64,000 nucleotides of DNA from Rhizobium acidisoli (GTDB lineage: Bacteria; Pseudomonadota; Alphaproteobacteria; Rhizobiales; Rhizobiaceae), in the NCBI RefSeq assembly GCF_002531755.2, contig NZ_CP035001.1, forward strand, positions 558,001-622,000. The letters run 5' to 3'. Positions 19,231 to 28,962 of the stretch are shown here, piece after piece. The notes under the pieces are model-generated. The model was given only the letters and a program-made list of their open reading frames with translations. It made no database searches and was not told the origin of the DNA. How positions within the stretch are numbered: position 1 is the first letter of the stretch; each line of letters starts with the position of its first letter. The position numbers and the translations under genes were made by a program.

Positions 19231-21234
19231 ATGTTTTCCAATCCTGACCTCCTGAAGTTCGTCTTCGGCCGGTTGACCCTCGATGCCATCCCTTATCACG
19301 AGCCGATCCTGGTCGTGACCTTCATCGGCGTCGTCATCGGCGCCATCGCGGTGCTCGGCCTCATCACCTATTTCAAGTTCTGGGGGCCGCTCTGGAACGA
19401 CTGGATCTGCAGCGTCGATCACAAGAAGATCGGCATCATGTATGTGATCCTCGCCGTCATCATGCTGTTGCGCGGCTTCTCCGACGCCATCCTGATGCGC
19501 ATCCAGCAGGCGATCGCCTTCAACGGGTCGGAGGGCTACCTGCCGCCGCACCATTACGACCAGGTGTTCACCGCCCACGGCGTCATCATGATCTTCTTCG
19601 TGGCGATGCCCTTCGTCACCGGCCTGATGAACTTCGTCGTGCCGCTGCAGATCGGCGCGCGCGACGTCTCATTCCCCTTCCTCAACAATTTCTCCTTCTG
19701 GATGACCACCGCCGGCGCGATCATCATCATGCTGTCGCTGTTCATCGGCGAATTCGCCCAGACCGGCTGGCTCGCCTACCCGCCGCTGTCGGGTGCCGCC
19801 TACAGCCCTGGCGTCGGGGTGGATTATTATATCTGGGGCCTGCAGGTGGCCGGTGTCGGAACGACGCTTTCGGGCATCAACCTGATCGCCACCATCGTCA
19901 AGATGCGGGCACCGGGCATGACCTTCATGAAGATGCCGGTCTTCACCTGGACGGCGCTTTGCACCAACGTGCTGATCGTCGCCTCCTTCCCGATCCTGAC
20001 CGCCACGCTCGCCCTGTTGTCGCTCGACCGCTATGCCGGAACGAACTTCTTCACCAATGACCTTGGCGGCAACCCGATGATGTACATCAACCTCATCTGG
20101 ATCTGGGGCCATCCGGAAGTCTACATCCTGGTGCTGCCGGCCTTCGGCATCTTCTCGGAAGTCGTCGCCACCTTCTCCGGCAAACGCCTCTTCGGTTACG
20201 CGTCCATGGTCTACGCGACCTGCGTGATCATGATCCTGTCCTATATCGTCTGGCTGCACCACTTCTTCACGATGGGCTCGGGTGCCTCCGTCAACTCCTT
20301 CTTCGGCATCACCACGATGATCATCTCGATCCCTACGGGCGCGAAGATCTTCAACTGGCTCTTCACCATGTATCGCGGCCGCATCCGCTTTGAGGTGCCG
20401 ATGCTGTGGACGGTCGGCTTCATGGTGACCTTCGTCATCGGCGGCATGACCGGTGTCATGCTCGCCGTGCCGCCGGCCGACTTCGTGCTGCACAATTCGC
20501 TGTTCCTCATCGCCCACTTCCATAATGTCATCATCGGCGGCGTTCTGTTCGGCATGTTTGCCGGCGTGAACTACTGGTTCCCGAAGGCCTTCGGCTTCAA
20601 GCTCGATCCCTTCTGGGGCAAGCTGAGCTTCTGGTTCTGGCAAATCGGCTTCTGGTTCGCCTTCATGCCGCTCTATGTGCTCGGCCTGATGGGCGTCACC
20701 CGCCGCATGAGCCAGTTTGAGGACCCGTCGCTGCAGATCTGGTTCATCATCGCCGCCTTCGGCGTCGGCCTGATCGCGCTCGGCATCGCCGCCTTCCTGA
20801 TCCAGATCGTCGTCAGCTTCATGAAGCGCGAGGAACTGCGCGACGACAGCGGCGATCCCTGGGACGGCCGGACGCTCGAATGGTCGACCGCCTCGCCGCC
20901 GCCGGACTACAACTTCGCCTTCACGCCTGTCGTGCACGACCATGACAGCTGGTACGACATGAAGAACCGCGGCTACGAGCGCCCGCTCGGAGGCTTCAAG
21001 CCGATCCATATGCCGAAGAATACCGGCACCGGCGCGATCCTCTCGGTCATCAGCGTCGCGCTCGCCTTCGGCCTGATCTGGTACATGTGGTGGCTGGTCG
21101 TCGTCTCCTTCGTCGGTCTGCTGGTCGTGGCGATTGGCCATACCTTCAACTACCGACGCGAATTCCACATCCCCGCCGAAGAGGTGACCGAAACGGAAGG
21201 CAAGCGCACCGCGCTGCTTGCCGAGCAGGTGTAA
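19231..21234 (+). CDS. cyoB: Cytochrome bo3 ubiquinol oxidase subunit I
   Basis: The 667-aa catalytic subunit that oxidises ubiquinol, reduces O2 and pumps protons. It has the quinol-site segment [14 protein letters not shown], the low-spin haem His in [22 protein letters not shown] with the Cu_B His and cross-linked Tyr, the Cu_B pair WLHHFF and the haem-ligand HFHNVIIGG. Length and motif order match E. coli CyoB (663 aa). It follows cyoA by 42 bp. Confidence 0.97.
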   Translation: MFSNPDLLKFVFGRLTLDAIPYHEPILVVTFIGVVIGAIAVLGLITYFKFWGPLWNDWICSVDHKKIGIMYVILAVIMLLRGFSDAILMRIQQAIAFNGSEGYLPPHHYDQVFTAHGVIMIFFVAMPFVTGLMNFVVPLQIGARDVSFPFLNNFSFWMTTAGAIIIMLSLFIGEFAQTGWLAYPPLSGAAYSPGVGVDYYIWGLQVAGVGTTLSGINLIATIVKMRAPGMTFMKMPVFTWTALCTNVLIVASFPILTATLALLSLDRYAGTNFFTNDLGGNPMMYINLIWIWGHPEVYILVLPAFGIFSEVVATFSGKRLFGYASMVYATCVIMILSYIVWLHHFFTMGSGASVNSFFGITTMIISIPTGAKIFNWLFTMYRGRIRFEVPMLWTVGFMVTFVIGGMTGVMLAVPPADFVLHNSLFLIAHFHNVIIGGVLFGMFAGVNYWFPKAFGFKLDPFWGKLSFWFWQIGFWFAFMPLYVLGLMGVTRRMSQFEDPSLQIWFIIAAFGVGLIALGIAAFLIQIVVSFMKREELRDDSGDPWDGRTLEWSTASPPPDYNFAFTPVVHDHDSWYDMKNRGYERPLGGFKPIHMPKNTGTGAILSVISVALAFGLIWYMWWLVVVSFVGLLVVAIGHTFNYRREFHIPAEEVTETEGKRTALLAEQV

Positions 21235-21860
21235 TGACCATGAGCGATCAAACCATCGACACGGCCGAAAAGCCTGAATTCTACCTGACGGAAGACCATC
21301 ATCCGGAGAACAGCACCAATCTCGGCTTCTGGCTCTACCTGATGAGCGACTGCCTGATTTTTGCGGTGCTGTTTGCCACCCACGGCGTGCTCGGCCGCAA
21401 TTATGCCGCAGGCCCCTCGCCGGCCCATCTCTTCGATCTGCCGATCGTCGCCCTCAACACCTCGATGCTGCTGCTCTCCTCGATCACCTACGGCTTCGCC
21501 ATGCTGCAGATGGAGCGCAACGCCAAGGCGGAAACTCTGTTCTGGCTTGCCGTCACCGGCCTGTTCGGCGCGGCCTTCATCGGGCTTGAGCTTTATGAGT
21601 TCATCCACCTGATCCACGATGGCGCCGGGCCGACGCGCAGCGCCTTCCTCTCATCCTTCTTCACCCTGGTCGGCACGCACGGGCTGCACGTCACCTTCGG
21701 CATCGTCTGGCTGATCACGCTGATGGTGCAGGTGTCGATGCACGGGCTGGTCGAAGCCAACCGCCGCCGCCTGATGTGCCTGTCGATGTTCTGGCACTTC
21801 CTCGACGTCGTCTGGATCGGCGTCTTTTCCTTCGTCTATCTCCTGGGAGTTCTCGGATGA
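21234..21860 (+). CDS. cyoC: Cytochrome bo3 ubiquinol oxidase subunit III
   Basis: A 208-aa five-helix subunit. It shows NLGFWLYLMSDCLIFAVLFATH at the start and FTLVGTHGLHVTFGIVWL near residue 145, both typical of heme-copper oxidase subunit III. The ATG at 21234 overlaps the cyoB stop in TAATG; a second ATG two codons on is an alternative. It stabilises the oxidase complex in the membrane. Confidence 0.95.
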   Translation: MTMSDQTIDTAEKPEFYLTEDHHPENSTNLGFWLYLMSDCLIFAVLFATHGVLGRNYAAGPSPAHLFDLPIVALNTSMLLLSSITYGFAMLQMERNAKAETLFWLAVTGLFGAAFIGLELYEFIHLIHDGAGPTRSAFLSSFFTLVGTHGLHVTFGIVWLITLMVQVSMHGLVEANRRRLMCLSMFWHFLDVVWIGVFSFVYLLGVLG

Positions 21861-22258
21861 GTTCGCAAGCACCCGCACATGAGGATGCCCACGAGGCCCA
21901 TCACGGCCACAGCCACGGCCATCAGGCCGGCCACGGCACCTTCCGCAGCTATATGACGGGCTTCGCCCTCTCCGTCGTCCTGACCGCCATTCCCTTCTGG
22001 CTCGTCATGGCAGGCGTGTTCGCCAGCCCGCTGGTGACGGCGGTGCTGGTGATGGGCATCGGCGCCATCCAGATCGTCGTCCATATGGTCTTCTTCCTGC
22101 ACATGAACCCGCGCAGCGAGGGCGGCTGGACGATGATGGCGCTGATCTTCACCATCATCATCGTCGCCATCGCGCTCTCCGGTTCCCTCTGGGTCATGCA
22201 TCATCTCAACACCAACATGATGCCGATGAGCCCCGAGATGATGAAGAACATGCCGTGA
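21857..22258 (+). CDS. cyoD: Cytochrome bo3 ubiquinol oxidase subunit IV
   Basis: A 133-aa three-helix assembly subunit (FRSYMTGFALSVVLTAIPFW, then QIVVHMVFFLHM). The N-terminus is unusually His-rich (HEAHHGHSHGHQAGHG), which could bind metal; the tail is Met-rich. The ATGA overlap with cyoC gives coupled translation. It completes the cyoABCD operon, and no cyoE (haem O synthase) follows, so haem O must come from a gene elsewhere. Confidence 0.95.
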   Translation: MSSQAPAHEDAHEAHHGHSHGHQAGHGTFRSYMTGFALSVVLTAIPFWLVMAGVFASPLVTAVLVMGIGAIQIVVHMVFFLHMNPRSEGGWTMMALIFTIIIVAIALSGSLWVMHHLNTNMMPMSPEMMKNMP

Positions 22259-22270
22259 CGATCACGGAGC

Positions 22271-22291
22271 GCCGGCGGCAGCGCCGCCGGC
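22271..22291. other. GC hairpin between cyoD and the SURF1 gene
   Basis: GCCGGCGGC and GCCGCCGGC pair with a 3-nt loop, 12 bp after the cyoD stop. There is no T-run, so it may be a pausing or RNA-stability hairpin that lowers SURF1 expression relative to cyoABCD instead of a true terminator. Confidence 0.5.
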
Positions 22292-22304
22292 ATCGGTTCA
22301 GCCC

Positions 22305-23063
22305 ATGAGCGTGGCTCCTTCGGACAAATCGCAAAGACGGCCTTCCCGGGCAAAACGGGCGTTCTTCTGCGTCTGCCTGGTGCTGCTTGCCGCAGCCCTC
22401 GCAGCGCTCGGCACCTGGCAGGTGCAGCGCCTCTCCTGGAAGCGCGACCTCATCGCCCGCGTCGATCAGCGTGTGCATGCGGCACCGGCTCCGGCGCCGG
22501 GGCAGGCCGATTGGGATAAGGTCAATGCCGCCGAGGACGAGTATCGGCGGGTGAGTGCGACCGGGACTTTGGCAAACGACAAGGAGACGCTGGTCTATGC
22601 GTCGACCGCGATCGGCCCGGGTTATTGGGTGATGACGCCGTTGGCCCTTGCCGACGGCACTGCCATTCTCGTCAATCGCGGCTTCGTACCGATGGACAGA
22701 CGCGATCCGGCCACGCGCCGCGCGGGCGAATTGTCAGGCCCGGTCGAGATTACCGGTCTGATCAGGATGACCGAACCGAAGGGATCGCTGCTGCAATCCA
22801 ACGATGCCGCGGCCGACCGCTGGTATTCGCGCGATGTCGCGGCGATCGCTGGAAAGCGCAGCGTCGGAGCGGTCGCCCCCTATTTCATCGATGCCGATGC
22901 GACCGCAAATCCGGGCGGTCTGCCCGTCGGCGGCCTGACCGTCATCCATTTCTCCAACAACCATCTCGTCTATGCGATCACCTGGTACGGGCTGGCGACA
23001 ATGGCGGTCGCCTTGCTGGTATTTATCCTTCGCGGCGAGATCGGAAGAGGCCGCCGCCAATAG
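22305..23063 (+). CDS. SURF1-family oxidase assembly protein
   Basis: A 252-aa membrane protein with one helix at each end: AFFCVCLVLLAAALAALGTWQVQRLSWK near residue 20 and YAITWYGLATMAVALLVFIL near 225. Between them is the SURF1 pattern GYWVMTPL, ILVNRGFVP and HFSNNHLVYAITWYGLA. SURF1 proteins deliver haem to subunit I of terminal oxidases. Its place directly after cyoABCD, 46 bp downstream across a hairpin, indicates a role in bo3 oxidase assembly. Confidence 0.92.
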   Translation: MSVAPSDKSQRRPSRAKRAFFCVCLVLLAAALAALGTWQVQRLSWKRDLIARVDQRVHAAPAPAPGQADWDKVNAAEDEYRRVSATGTLANDKETLVYASTAIGPGYWVMTPLALADGTAILVNRGFVPMDRRDPATRRAGELSGPVEITGLIRMTEPKGSLLQSNDAAADRWYSRDVAAIAGKRSVGAVAPYFIDADATANPGGLPVGGLTVIHFSNNHLVYAITWYGLATMAVALLVFILRGEIGRGRRQ

Positions 23064-23172
23064 TCTGAGCTCCGGCACGTGGTTGCGCCGGGCGCTTGCG
23101 CGCAACCGGATTAACACAGTGTAAAGCGATGTCCGATACTGCTTACCGGGACAGAATATTTAGAAGCTGCCC

Positions 23173-24342
23173 ATGAACCGGCCGGATTACATTCCCAGTC
23201 TCGATGGCCTGCGCGGTATCGCCGCGCTGCTGGTCGTTCTGGCGCATGTCGGACTTATCTTTCCCAGTGCATCCGAGCATTTGACCGCCATGGGCACCGA
23301 AGCCGTCGGCTTGTTTTTTGCCCTTAGCGGCTTTCTGATGGCTCATCTCTACGGTTCGCGCCCGGTGACAAAGGAAAACGTCCTGGATTTTCTGGTCAGC
23401 CGCTTTGCCCGCATCTATCCGGTTTATCTGGCTGCCGTTCTGCTCGTGGCGATACTGTCCGGCATGCAGAATCTAGACTTCGTCCAGCCGATCACCGGCG
23501 GCACCGACTTAATCCGCCATGTCCTTCTTCTGGGCTCGAGTGGCGTTTTCTGGTCAATTCCACCCGAAATTCAATTCTATCTGCTCTTTCCGATCCTGTG
23601 GCTTTGCCTAGCCCGCCCGCAGCGCTACAGCGGCCTGATTGTCGGTTTCGCGGTGGTCGTCGTTGTCGATGGCCTGCTGGAATTGCCGGGGCCTGGAATC
23701 ATGCTCCTTTCCAAGCTCCCCTATTTTCTTTTCGGCGCCCTTGCCGGGAAGATGCATTCCTACGGGGATAAATGGACGCTATCCGCCCTCACCGGCATTT
23801 TCACGCTCTTTCTTCTGGCGGCGTTCTTCACGTACAGGCATCTCGTGCCCGGTTTTTCCCCCGAATTCTGGAGCCTGCAAAGCGCCTTCGCCGCAGCGAT
23901 CATCGTTGCGCTCGTTGCTCGACAACCTCCCATCGCAGCCCATGTCCTGGCAGCTGCACCTATGCGGTTTTTAGGCACGATCAGCTTCTCACTCTATCTT
24001 TTCCACGTGCCGATAATGTTCCTGGTGCATCGGAGTTTTGAATCTCTGATGCCGGAAGCGTCGCTGATCGCCGTCGCGCTTGTCATTGCCGTGGGAGGAG
24101 CATGGTTCCTGCACGAGACGATAGAAGTCCCGAGCCGACGCCTGCTCGTCGGCCTATGGCAGCATCATCGGTGGCGCTTCACGGCACGCGACATTCCGGC
24201 TGAGCGGATCGAACAGGCGATCCTCGACCTGCAAGTGACCGAGAAGCGCCTGCTGAGCAGCGCGCCGGCAGACACAGCGGTTGAACGCCAGGAGGGAGCC
24301 GACCAAGACGGGGATAGAGGCGACCAGAAGCGTCGCGCATAG
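23173..24342 (+). CDS. Acyltransferase 3 family membrane protein
   Basis: A 389-aa OafA/NodX-type integral membrane O-acyltransferase. It begins with the signature YIPSLDGLRGIAALLVVLAHVG and contains RFARIYPVYLAAVLLV and a conserved FLGTISFSLYLFHVPIMFLVH near residue 265. About ten hydrophobic segments are visible. Such enzymes add acetyl or other acyl groups to lipopolysaccharide, exopolysaccharide or Nod factors; the acceptor here is unknown. The C-terminal 50 residues are hydrophilic and poorly conserved in type. Confidence 0.85.
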   Translation: MNRPDYIPSLDGLRGIAALLVVLAHVGLIFPSASEHLTAMGTEAVGLFFALSGFLMAHLYGSRPVTKENVLDFLVSRFARIYPVYLAAVLLVAILSGMQNLDFVQPITGGTDLIRHVLLLGSSGVFWSIPPEIQFYLLFPILWLCLARPQRYSGLIVGFAVVVVVDGLLELPGPGIMLLSKLPYFLFGALAGKMHSYGDKWTLSALTGIFTLFLLAAFFTYRHLVPGFSPEFWSLQSAFAAAIIVALVARQPPIAAHVLAAAPMRFLGTISFSLYLFHVPIMFLVHRSFESLMPEASLIAVALVIAVGGAWFLHETIEVPSRRLLVGLWQHHRWRFTARDIPAERIEQAILDLQVTEKRLLSSAPADTAVERQEGADQDGDRGDQKRRA

Positions 24343-24411
24343 CACAGCCGCTCCAGCTTTTTTCGCTTTTACGCAACTCCGGAAAACCGCTTCAATCTTT
24401 TCCAGGAATTG

Positions 24412-26340
24412 CTAAGAAGCGACCCGGCTGATCGCGTCGGCGAGCTGCGCCTGCGAGAAGGGCTTGCCGAGGCGGGGCAGATTTGCGGTGCGCGTGCCTT
24501 CCGGGAGCTCGGCGTAACCCGTTGCGAGAATGATCGGCATCTCCGGCCATTCCTCGCGGATCACCTCGGCAAGCTCCGCACCAGTCATACGCGGCATGGC
24601 ATGGTCGCAAATCACCAGATCGACCGGCTGCTTGCGCATGATTTCAAGCGCCTCGGGACCTGCCATCGCCTCGAACACGGTGTGACCAAGATCCTCCAGC
24701 ATCAGCGTCGTATTCATCAGGACCAGACCATCGTCATCGACGGCGACGATGCGCAGCCCGCGCGGCGTATTTTCCACACGTTCCGGCGGGTCGGCGGGGA
24801 CCTCGGTCGCTTGCTCGAGCGTGACGACCGGGAACCACAATTCAGCTGTCGTGCCTTCCCCGAGGCGGCTCTTCAGCATCAGGCGGCCTCCGGACTGGGA
24901 GGCAAGACCCTGCACCATGGAAAGGCCGAGACCGGTGCCCTTGCCAACACCCTTCGTGGTGAAGAACGGCGTAATTGCCTGCTCCATCGTCTTCGCATCC
25001 ATGCCCTCGCCATCATCGATCACCGCGATGCGGACATAGCGGCCGGACGGCAGCGGCCCCTTGCCCGGCGGCACTGATTCCTCGGCCGCGCGAAGCAATA
25101 TCCGCCCGCCGGACGGCATGGCGTCGCGGGCGTTGACGACGAGATTGAGGATTGCCATCTCCAGCTGGTTCGGATCGGTAAGGATCGTCGGCAGCCGGAT
25201 AGGAAAGGAGGTCTCGATCCTGGTGAGGGGGCCGAGCGAACGGCTCAGCATATCCATCATGCCGCGCACCAGGCCGGAGACGTCGATCGGCTCCATATGC
25301 AGTTCCTGCCGGCGGGAAAAGGCCAGCATGCGTTGCGTCAACGCCGCGCCGCGCTGGGCACCCTGCATGGCATTGTCGACAAGCGATGTCAGCGACCGAT
25401 CCTGCGGCATGCGTTTCTTCAGGATTTCGAGACTGCCGAGCACGGCCATCAGCAGATTGTTGAAATCATGGGCGATACCGCCGGTCAATTGGCCGATCGC
25501 CTCCATCTTCTGCGACTGGAACAGCTCTTCCCGTGCCTGCTCCAGCGCCCGTTGAGTCTCCATCTTCTCGGTGATATCGCGGGTGATCTTTGCGAAACCA
25601 AGAACCTGGCCGTCATCGTCGAGGATGGCGTCGATGACGATACTCGCCCAGAAACGAGTGCCATCCTTGCGCACGCGCCACCCTTCCCTCTCGAACCGCC
25701 CTTCGGCGCGGGCGATGCTAAGTGCGGTCTGCGGCATGCCGGCGGCGCGATCCTCTGGGGTATAGAAGGTCGAGAAATGTCGGCCGATGATTTCATCAGG
25801 CCGGTAACCCTTGATCCGCTCGGCGCCGAAATTCCAGCTGCTGACATTGCCGTCGGGATCGAGCATGTAAATCGCATAGTCGGAGACGCCCTGGACCAGC
25901 CGGCGGAACTGTTCCTCGCTCTGGCGGATTGCGTTTTCAGCGGCCCGGCGTTCGGTCAAATCACGCGTGATTTTGGCAAAACCGATAAGTTCGCCGGTGG
26001 GACGGCGGATCGGATCGACGATCACATGGGCCCAGAAGCGGCTGCCGTCCTTGCGCTGGCGCCAGCCCTCCCCTTCGAACCGGCCTTGCTCCCTGGCGGT
26101 CGCGAGTGCGCGCTCCGGAATGCCCGCGGCGCGGTCCTCTTCCGAATAGAAACGGGAAAAATGCTCGCCGAGAATTTCGGAAGGCGTGTAACCTTTGAAA
26201 CGCTGAGCCCCGGTATTCCAGCTGGTGATGATGCCTTCGGGGCTGAGCATGTAGATCGCGTAGTCGGTGATGGCATCGACCAAAAGGCGAAAACGCCCCT
26301 CGTCGTTAAGAGACGGGTCTTGTCGATTCAGCGCTTCCAT
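24412..26340 (-). CDS. Soluble PAS-PAS hybrid histidine kinase
   Basis: A 642-aa cytoplasmic sensor kinase without membrane helices. Order: PAS (about 15-130), a second near-identical PAS (about 140-255; both hold YAIYMLxPxGxxxSWNxGAxRxKGY), HisKA with phospho-acceptor IAHDFNNLL, HATPase (NLVVNARDAM, IDDGEGMD, GKGTGLGLSMV) and a receiver (VICDHAMPRMTG, phospho-Asp, around 525-640). The duplicated PAS units suggest internal gene duplication. A consensus EcfG-type promoter lies at 26369-26393, placing it in the general stress response. Confidence 0.93.
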   Translation of the reverse strand: MEALNRQDPSLNDEGRFRLLVDAITDYAIYMLSPEGIITSWNTGAQRFKGYTPSEILGEHFSRFYSEEDRAAGIPERALATAREQGRFEGEGWRQRKDGSRFWAHVIVDPIRRPTGELIGFAKITRDLTERRAAENAIRQSEEQFRRLVQGVSDYAIYMLDPDGNVSSWNFGAERIKGYRPDEIIGRHFSTFYTPEDRAAGMPQTALSIARAEGRFEREGWRVRKDGTRFWASIVIDAILDDDGQVLGFAKITRDITEKMETQRALEQAREELFQSQKMEAIGQLTGGIAHDFNNLLMAVLGSLEILKKRMPQDRSLTSLVDNAMQGAQRGAALTQRMLAFSRRQELHMEPIDVSGLVRGMMDMLSRSLGPLTRIETSFPIRLPTILTDPNQLEMAILNLVVNARDAMPSGGRILLRAAEESVPPGKGPLPSGRYVRIAVIDDGEGMDAKTMEQAITPFFTTKGVGKGTGLGLSMVQGLASQSGGRLMLKSRLGEGTTAELWFPVVTLEQATEVPADPPERVENTPRGLRIVAVDDDGLVLMNTTLMLEDLGHTVFEAMAGPEALEIMRKQPVDLVICDHAMPRMTGAELAEVIREEWPEMPIILATGYAELPEGTRTANLPRLGKPFSQAQLADAISRVAS

Positions 26341-26368
26341 CAGGCCCTCTTGATCACCAGCGCTGTAT

Positions 26369-26393
26369 AACGCGGCCGCGGCCGGATAGTTCC
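26369..26393 (-). promoter_or_regulatory. EcfG-type promoter of the PAS hybrid kinase
   Basis: Read on the minus strand, GGAAC (26393-26389), 16 bp, then CGTT (26372-26369). This exactly fits the alphaproteobacterial EcfG consensus GGAAC-N16/17-CGTT. The predicted start would be about 20 bp before the kinase ATG at 26340. Confidence 0.7.
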
Positions 26394-26409
26394 GAAGCCG
26401 CTTTAATTT

Positions 26410-27816
26410 TCAGACCGCCTTGACCTGTGGATAGAACCGCTCACCGACCCGCTCGGCAGCGGCATAGGCCTGCGAGACGATTTCCGGCACGAGATCGATA
26501 TCGGGCAAGCTGCCAAGGCCGAGCGGGCCGATGGCAAAAAGCCCGGCGATTGCCGAGCCGTCCTCGAAAAAAGGCTCGCCGCGCGCGTTCACCGCCAGCC
26601 CGAGCGAGAGCTCGTCCGGCATGGCAAGGCCGGCGGAAAACAGGCTCTGGATCAGCGGCGCCGAAAGATCCGGCGCCTGACAGCGGCAATCAATGATGCG
26701 CTCGGCATGGATGATCTCCTCGGCGGAGGAACCGGCCGGCGTGAAAAACAGGCCGCTCAGGCCTCGGCGGCCGGCCCGCCCGCGGCGCAGCACCGTGCGG
26801 CCTTCGGCAAGCTCGCGTTTCAGGCGCAAGTGCATCGCCTCCGGCAGGCGGTTGCGATGGCTGTCGTAGATTGCCCGCAAATGCCGGTTGAACTGGTGCT
26901 TGTCGCGGGCCGGCAGCGATCGCCAGAGCGAGCGGGCATGTTTCCTAAGGCCGTTCATCACAGATTGCCAGCTACGACCCTCTTCTTCAGCCTCGCGGCA
27001 GGCCTGGCGGATGAAGCGGACGATGGCGGGAAGGCTCTCGGGCAGCGCTTCGGCCGGAAACACCGGATCGGCTGAATTCGGCGTATGGCTCTGAGGCAGG
27101 AAGCCGCGTCGGGAAATGATCGTCACCTGGCCGGCATAACCGGAATCGCGCAGCTGCAGCAGCTGGTCGACGACGCGGATGCCGCTGCCGAGCAGCACTG
27201 CATGCGGCCGTGCCACGAGGCGCTGGGCCCTGACCGGCGAAGCCTGCCGCTCCCCGGCATCGGGATCGTTCAGTCCGTAGCCGGTTGCAAGAATCACCGT
27301 ATCGAATAGCGGATTGGCAGGATTGGCGCTCTCGAGCAGGAAGCGGTTGCCATGGCTCCTGCGGATTGCCACGACCGGATCGTTGCAGACCTGGACGGTA
27401 ATGTCCCTGCGCGCGGCAAGCGCTTCCGAGAAACGCTGATAGACGTAGTCGCTGAAGATTTCCTTCGGCACGAAGATCTGCCGGAAACCGGGGATGGCGG
27501 CCGGCACCGCGGCGCGGAAGGCGGCATTGCTGCAGAGCCAGTCGTTGAAATCGTCATTGTCGCCGAGTGACACCGAGAGATCGCGCACGCGGGTATTGAG
27601 GATCGTCGAGGCCCGCGCTGACGCCAGCGCCTGCCCGCCGCTGACCGACGAATTCGGATCGAACAGCTGCAAATGGAAAGGCGCGCGCAGCGTTTTCATC
27701 AAGGCGATGGCCGCCATCATGCCCGAAAAGCCGCGGCCGACGATCGCGATACGCGGCACGGCCGATATCTGTGCCGCCACATTAGCTCTGGCGGAAAAAA
27801 GTCCCTGAACCGTCAT
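26410..27816 (-). CDS. FAD/NAD(P)-binding oxidoreductase-like protein
   Basis: A 468-aa protein whose N-terminus holds a Rossmann dinucleotide motif (RIAIVGRGFSGMMAAIAL). A second segment is LVARPHAVLLGSGIRVVDQL, a further GxGxxx site for NAD(P). The pattern fits the NAD_binding_9 / HcpA-like family of FAD proteins, whose members are mostly uncharacterised. The ATG at 27816 fits, though the first 20 residues are not typical, so a start at a later Met is possible. It stands alone with about 300 bp upstream. Confidence 0.75.
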   Translation of the reverse strand: MTVQGLFSARANVAAQISAVPRIAIVGRGFSGMMAAIALMKTLRAPFHLQLFDPNSSVSGGQALASARASTILNTRVRDLSVSLGDNDDFNDWLCSNAAFRAAVPAAIPGFRQIFVPKEIFSDYVYQRFSEALAARRDITVQVCNDPVVAIRRSHGNRFLLESANPANPLFDTVILATGYGLNDPDAGERQASPVRAQRLVARPHAVLLGSGIRVVDQLLQLRDSGYAGQVTIISRRGFLPQSHTPNSADPVFPAEALPESLPAIVRFIRQACREAEEEGRSWQSVMNGLRKHARSLWRSLPARDKHQFNRHLRAIYDSHRNRLPEAMHLRLKRELAEGRTVLRRGRAGRRGLSGLFFTPAGSSAEEIIHAERIIDCRCQAPDLSAPLIQSLFSAGLAMPDELSLGLAVNARGEPFFEDGSAIAGLFAIGPLGLGSLPDIDLVPEIVSQAYAAAERVGERFYPQVKAV

Positions 27817-28113
27817 CGCAACTCCTTTGCGGCTTCATCCGCACCGTGTGTCGATCGAGGTTTCAACGCATAGAAGCGGATCATGCGTTGATGAGGCTCA
27901 TACGGCCATTTACGAACATCTGCCGCAGCATCGAGGTCCGAGCCGGAGGCCTCGACAGTGCCCGAGCGGAGCAATCACGCTCGGTCTATAGTCTATAAAA
28001 CTAGTCGTGTATCAAAGCGCTAAATCTCGCGCATGGCAAGAGCTTTCTTGCCGTGGCGATTCAAGCCATTGAAAGATAACGGGATTTAGAAGTATCGAGG
28101 CGTTTTGTCGGCT
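27817..28113. other. Intergenic region upstream of the FAD protein gene
   Basis: No gene was recognised in these 297 bp. It is more AT-rich near 27985-28080, with the direct repeat TCTATAGTCTATA around 27984. It contains the promoter of the leftward FAD gene and the tail end of the rightward spacing of the reductase gene. Confidence 0.4.
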
Positions 28114-28731
28114 TCAGCCGCCCTCGCCCGGATATTGCTTTGCATTTAGAAGGCCCGCCAGATGCGCTGTATTGCGGGCCAGCATGTCGACGGCTTTGGT
28201 CACTACTTTCGGGACCTTGTCGAGCTCGACGAAATTGGTGGAGCCCATCGCTTCGCCGACCCAGTAGGCGACGGCATTGGCCGGGATCGTGAAGCCGACG
28301 TCGTTCAGCGCCTGGTAGATCTCGGCCGACACATGATGGGCGCCATCCTCGTTGCCGACGACGGCGACCGCCGCGACCCTGCCGTAAGAGATCATGCGGC
28401 CTTGATCGTCGGTCTCGTCAAGGAAAGCATCCATGCGCTCCAGCGCCCGCTTGCAGACGCTGGAGGGCTGGCCGAGCCAGATCGGTGTCGCCATGATCAG
28501 GATATCGGCGGCGAGCAGCTTGGCGCGAATATTCGGCCAGTCATCGCCTTCGCCCTCGTCCGATGTGACGCCCGGCTTGACGTTGAAATTGGCAAGCCGG
28601 AGAACCTCCGTCTTGACGTCATAGGCCGAAAGCGCCTTGCCGATGAGACCGATCATCCGGTCGGTCGAAGACGGCGCCTTGGCATCACTTGATTTCAAAG
28701 TTGCATTGAGAGCGAGGGCTTTCAGCGGCAT
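28114..28731 (-). CDS. Flavodoxin-fold NAD(P)H-dependent FMN reductase
   Basis: A 205-aa flavodoxin-like reductase. It begins KALALNATLKSS (FMN phosphate loop region), has LLAADILIMATPIWLGQPSS, the standard flavin-site loop, and SYGRVAAVAVVGNEDGAHH after it. The start at 28731 is preceded by GGAGAG; the frame upstream looks non-coding. A weaker EcfG-like promoter lies at 28776-28800. Such reductases act in quinone or chromate detoxification and stress; the electron acceptor here is unknown. Confidence 0.82.
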   Translation of the reverse strand: MPLKALALNATLKSSDAKAPSSTDRMIGLIGKALSAYDVKTEVLRLANFNVKPGVTSDEGEGDDWPNIRAKLLAADILIMATPIWLGQPSSVCKRALERMDAFLDETDDQGRMISYGRVAAVAVVGNEDGAHHVSAEIYQALNDVGFTIPANAVAYWVGEAMGSTNFVELDKVPKVVTKAVDMLARNTAHLAGLLNAKQYPGEGG

Positions 28732-28775
28732 GGTCTCTCTCCGGAAATGATTGCCCCACGGGGGTTGTCTGCCGC

Positions 28776-28800
28776 AACCCACCCGCGCGCCGATTGTTCC
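28776..28800 (-). promoter_or_regulatory. Weak EcfG-like promoter of the flavodoxin-fold reductase
   Basis: On the minus strand GGAAC (28800-28796), 16 bp, then GGTT (28779-28776). The -35 is perfect, but the -10 has G for the usual C, so this is weaker than the other three sites. It would start transcription about 35 bp before the ATG at 28731. Confidence 0.4.
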
Positions 28801-28962
28801 CATGGGGATGCGAGGGGACCTCACGTAAAAATAACCAGTTGGTGAATTCTTTACTTGAACCCCCAAATGGAATCGGCAAAAGTGATGGTGCTATCAATCC
28901 TTTCATGGATTTGCCGTCTTTTCGGGCCAGCGTCCGATCACACATCTATTGGAAAAAATACC

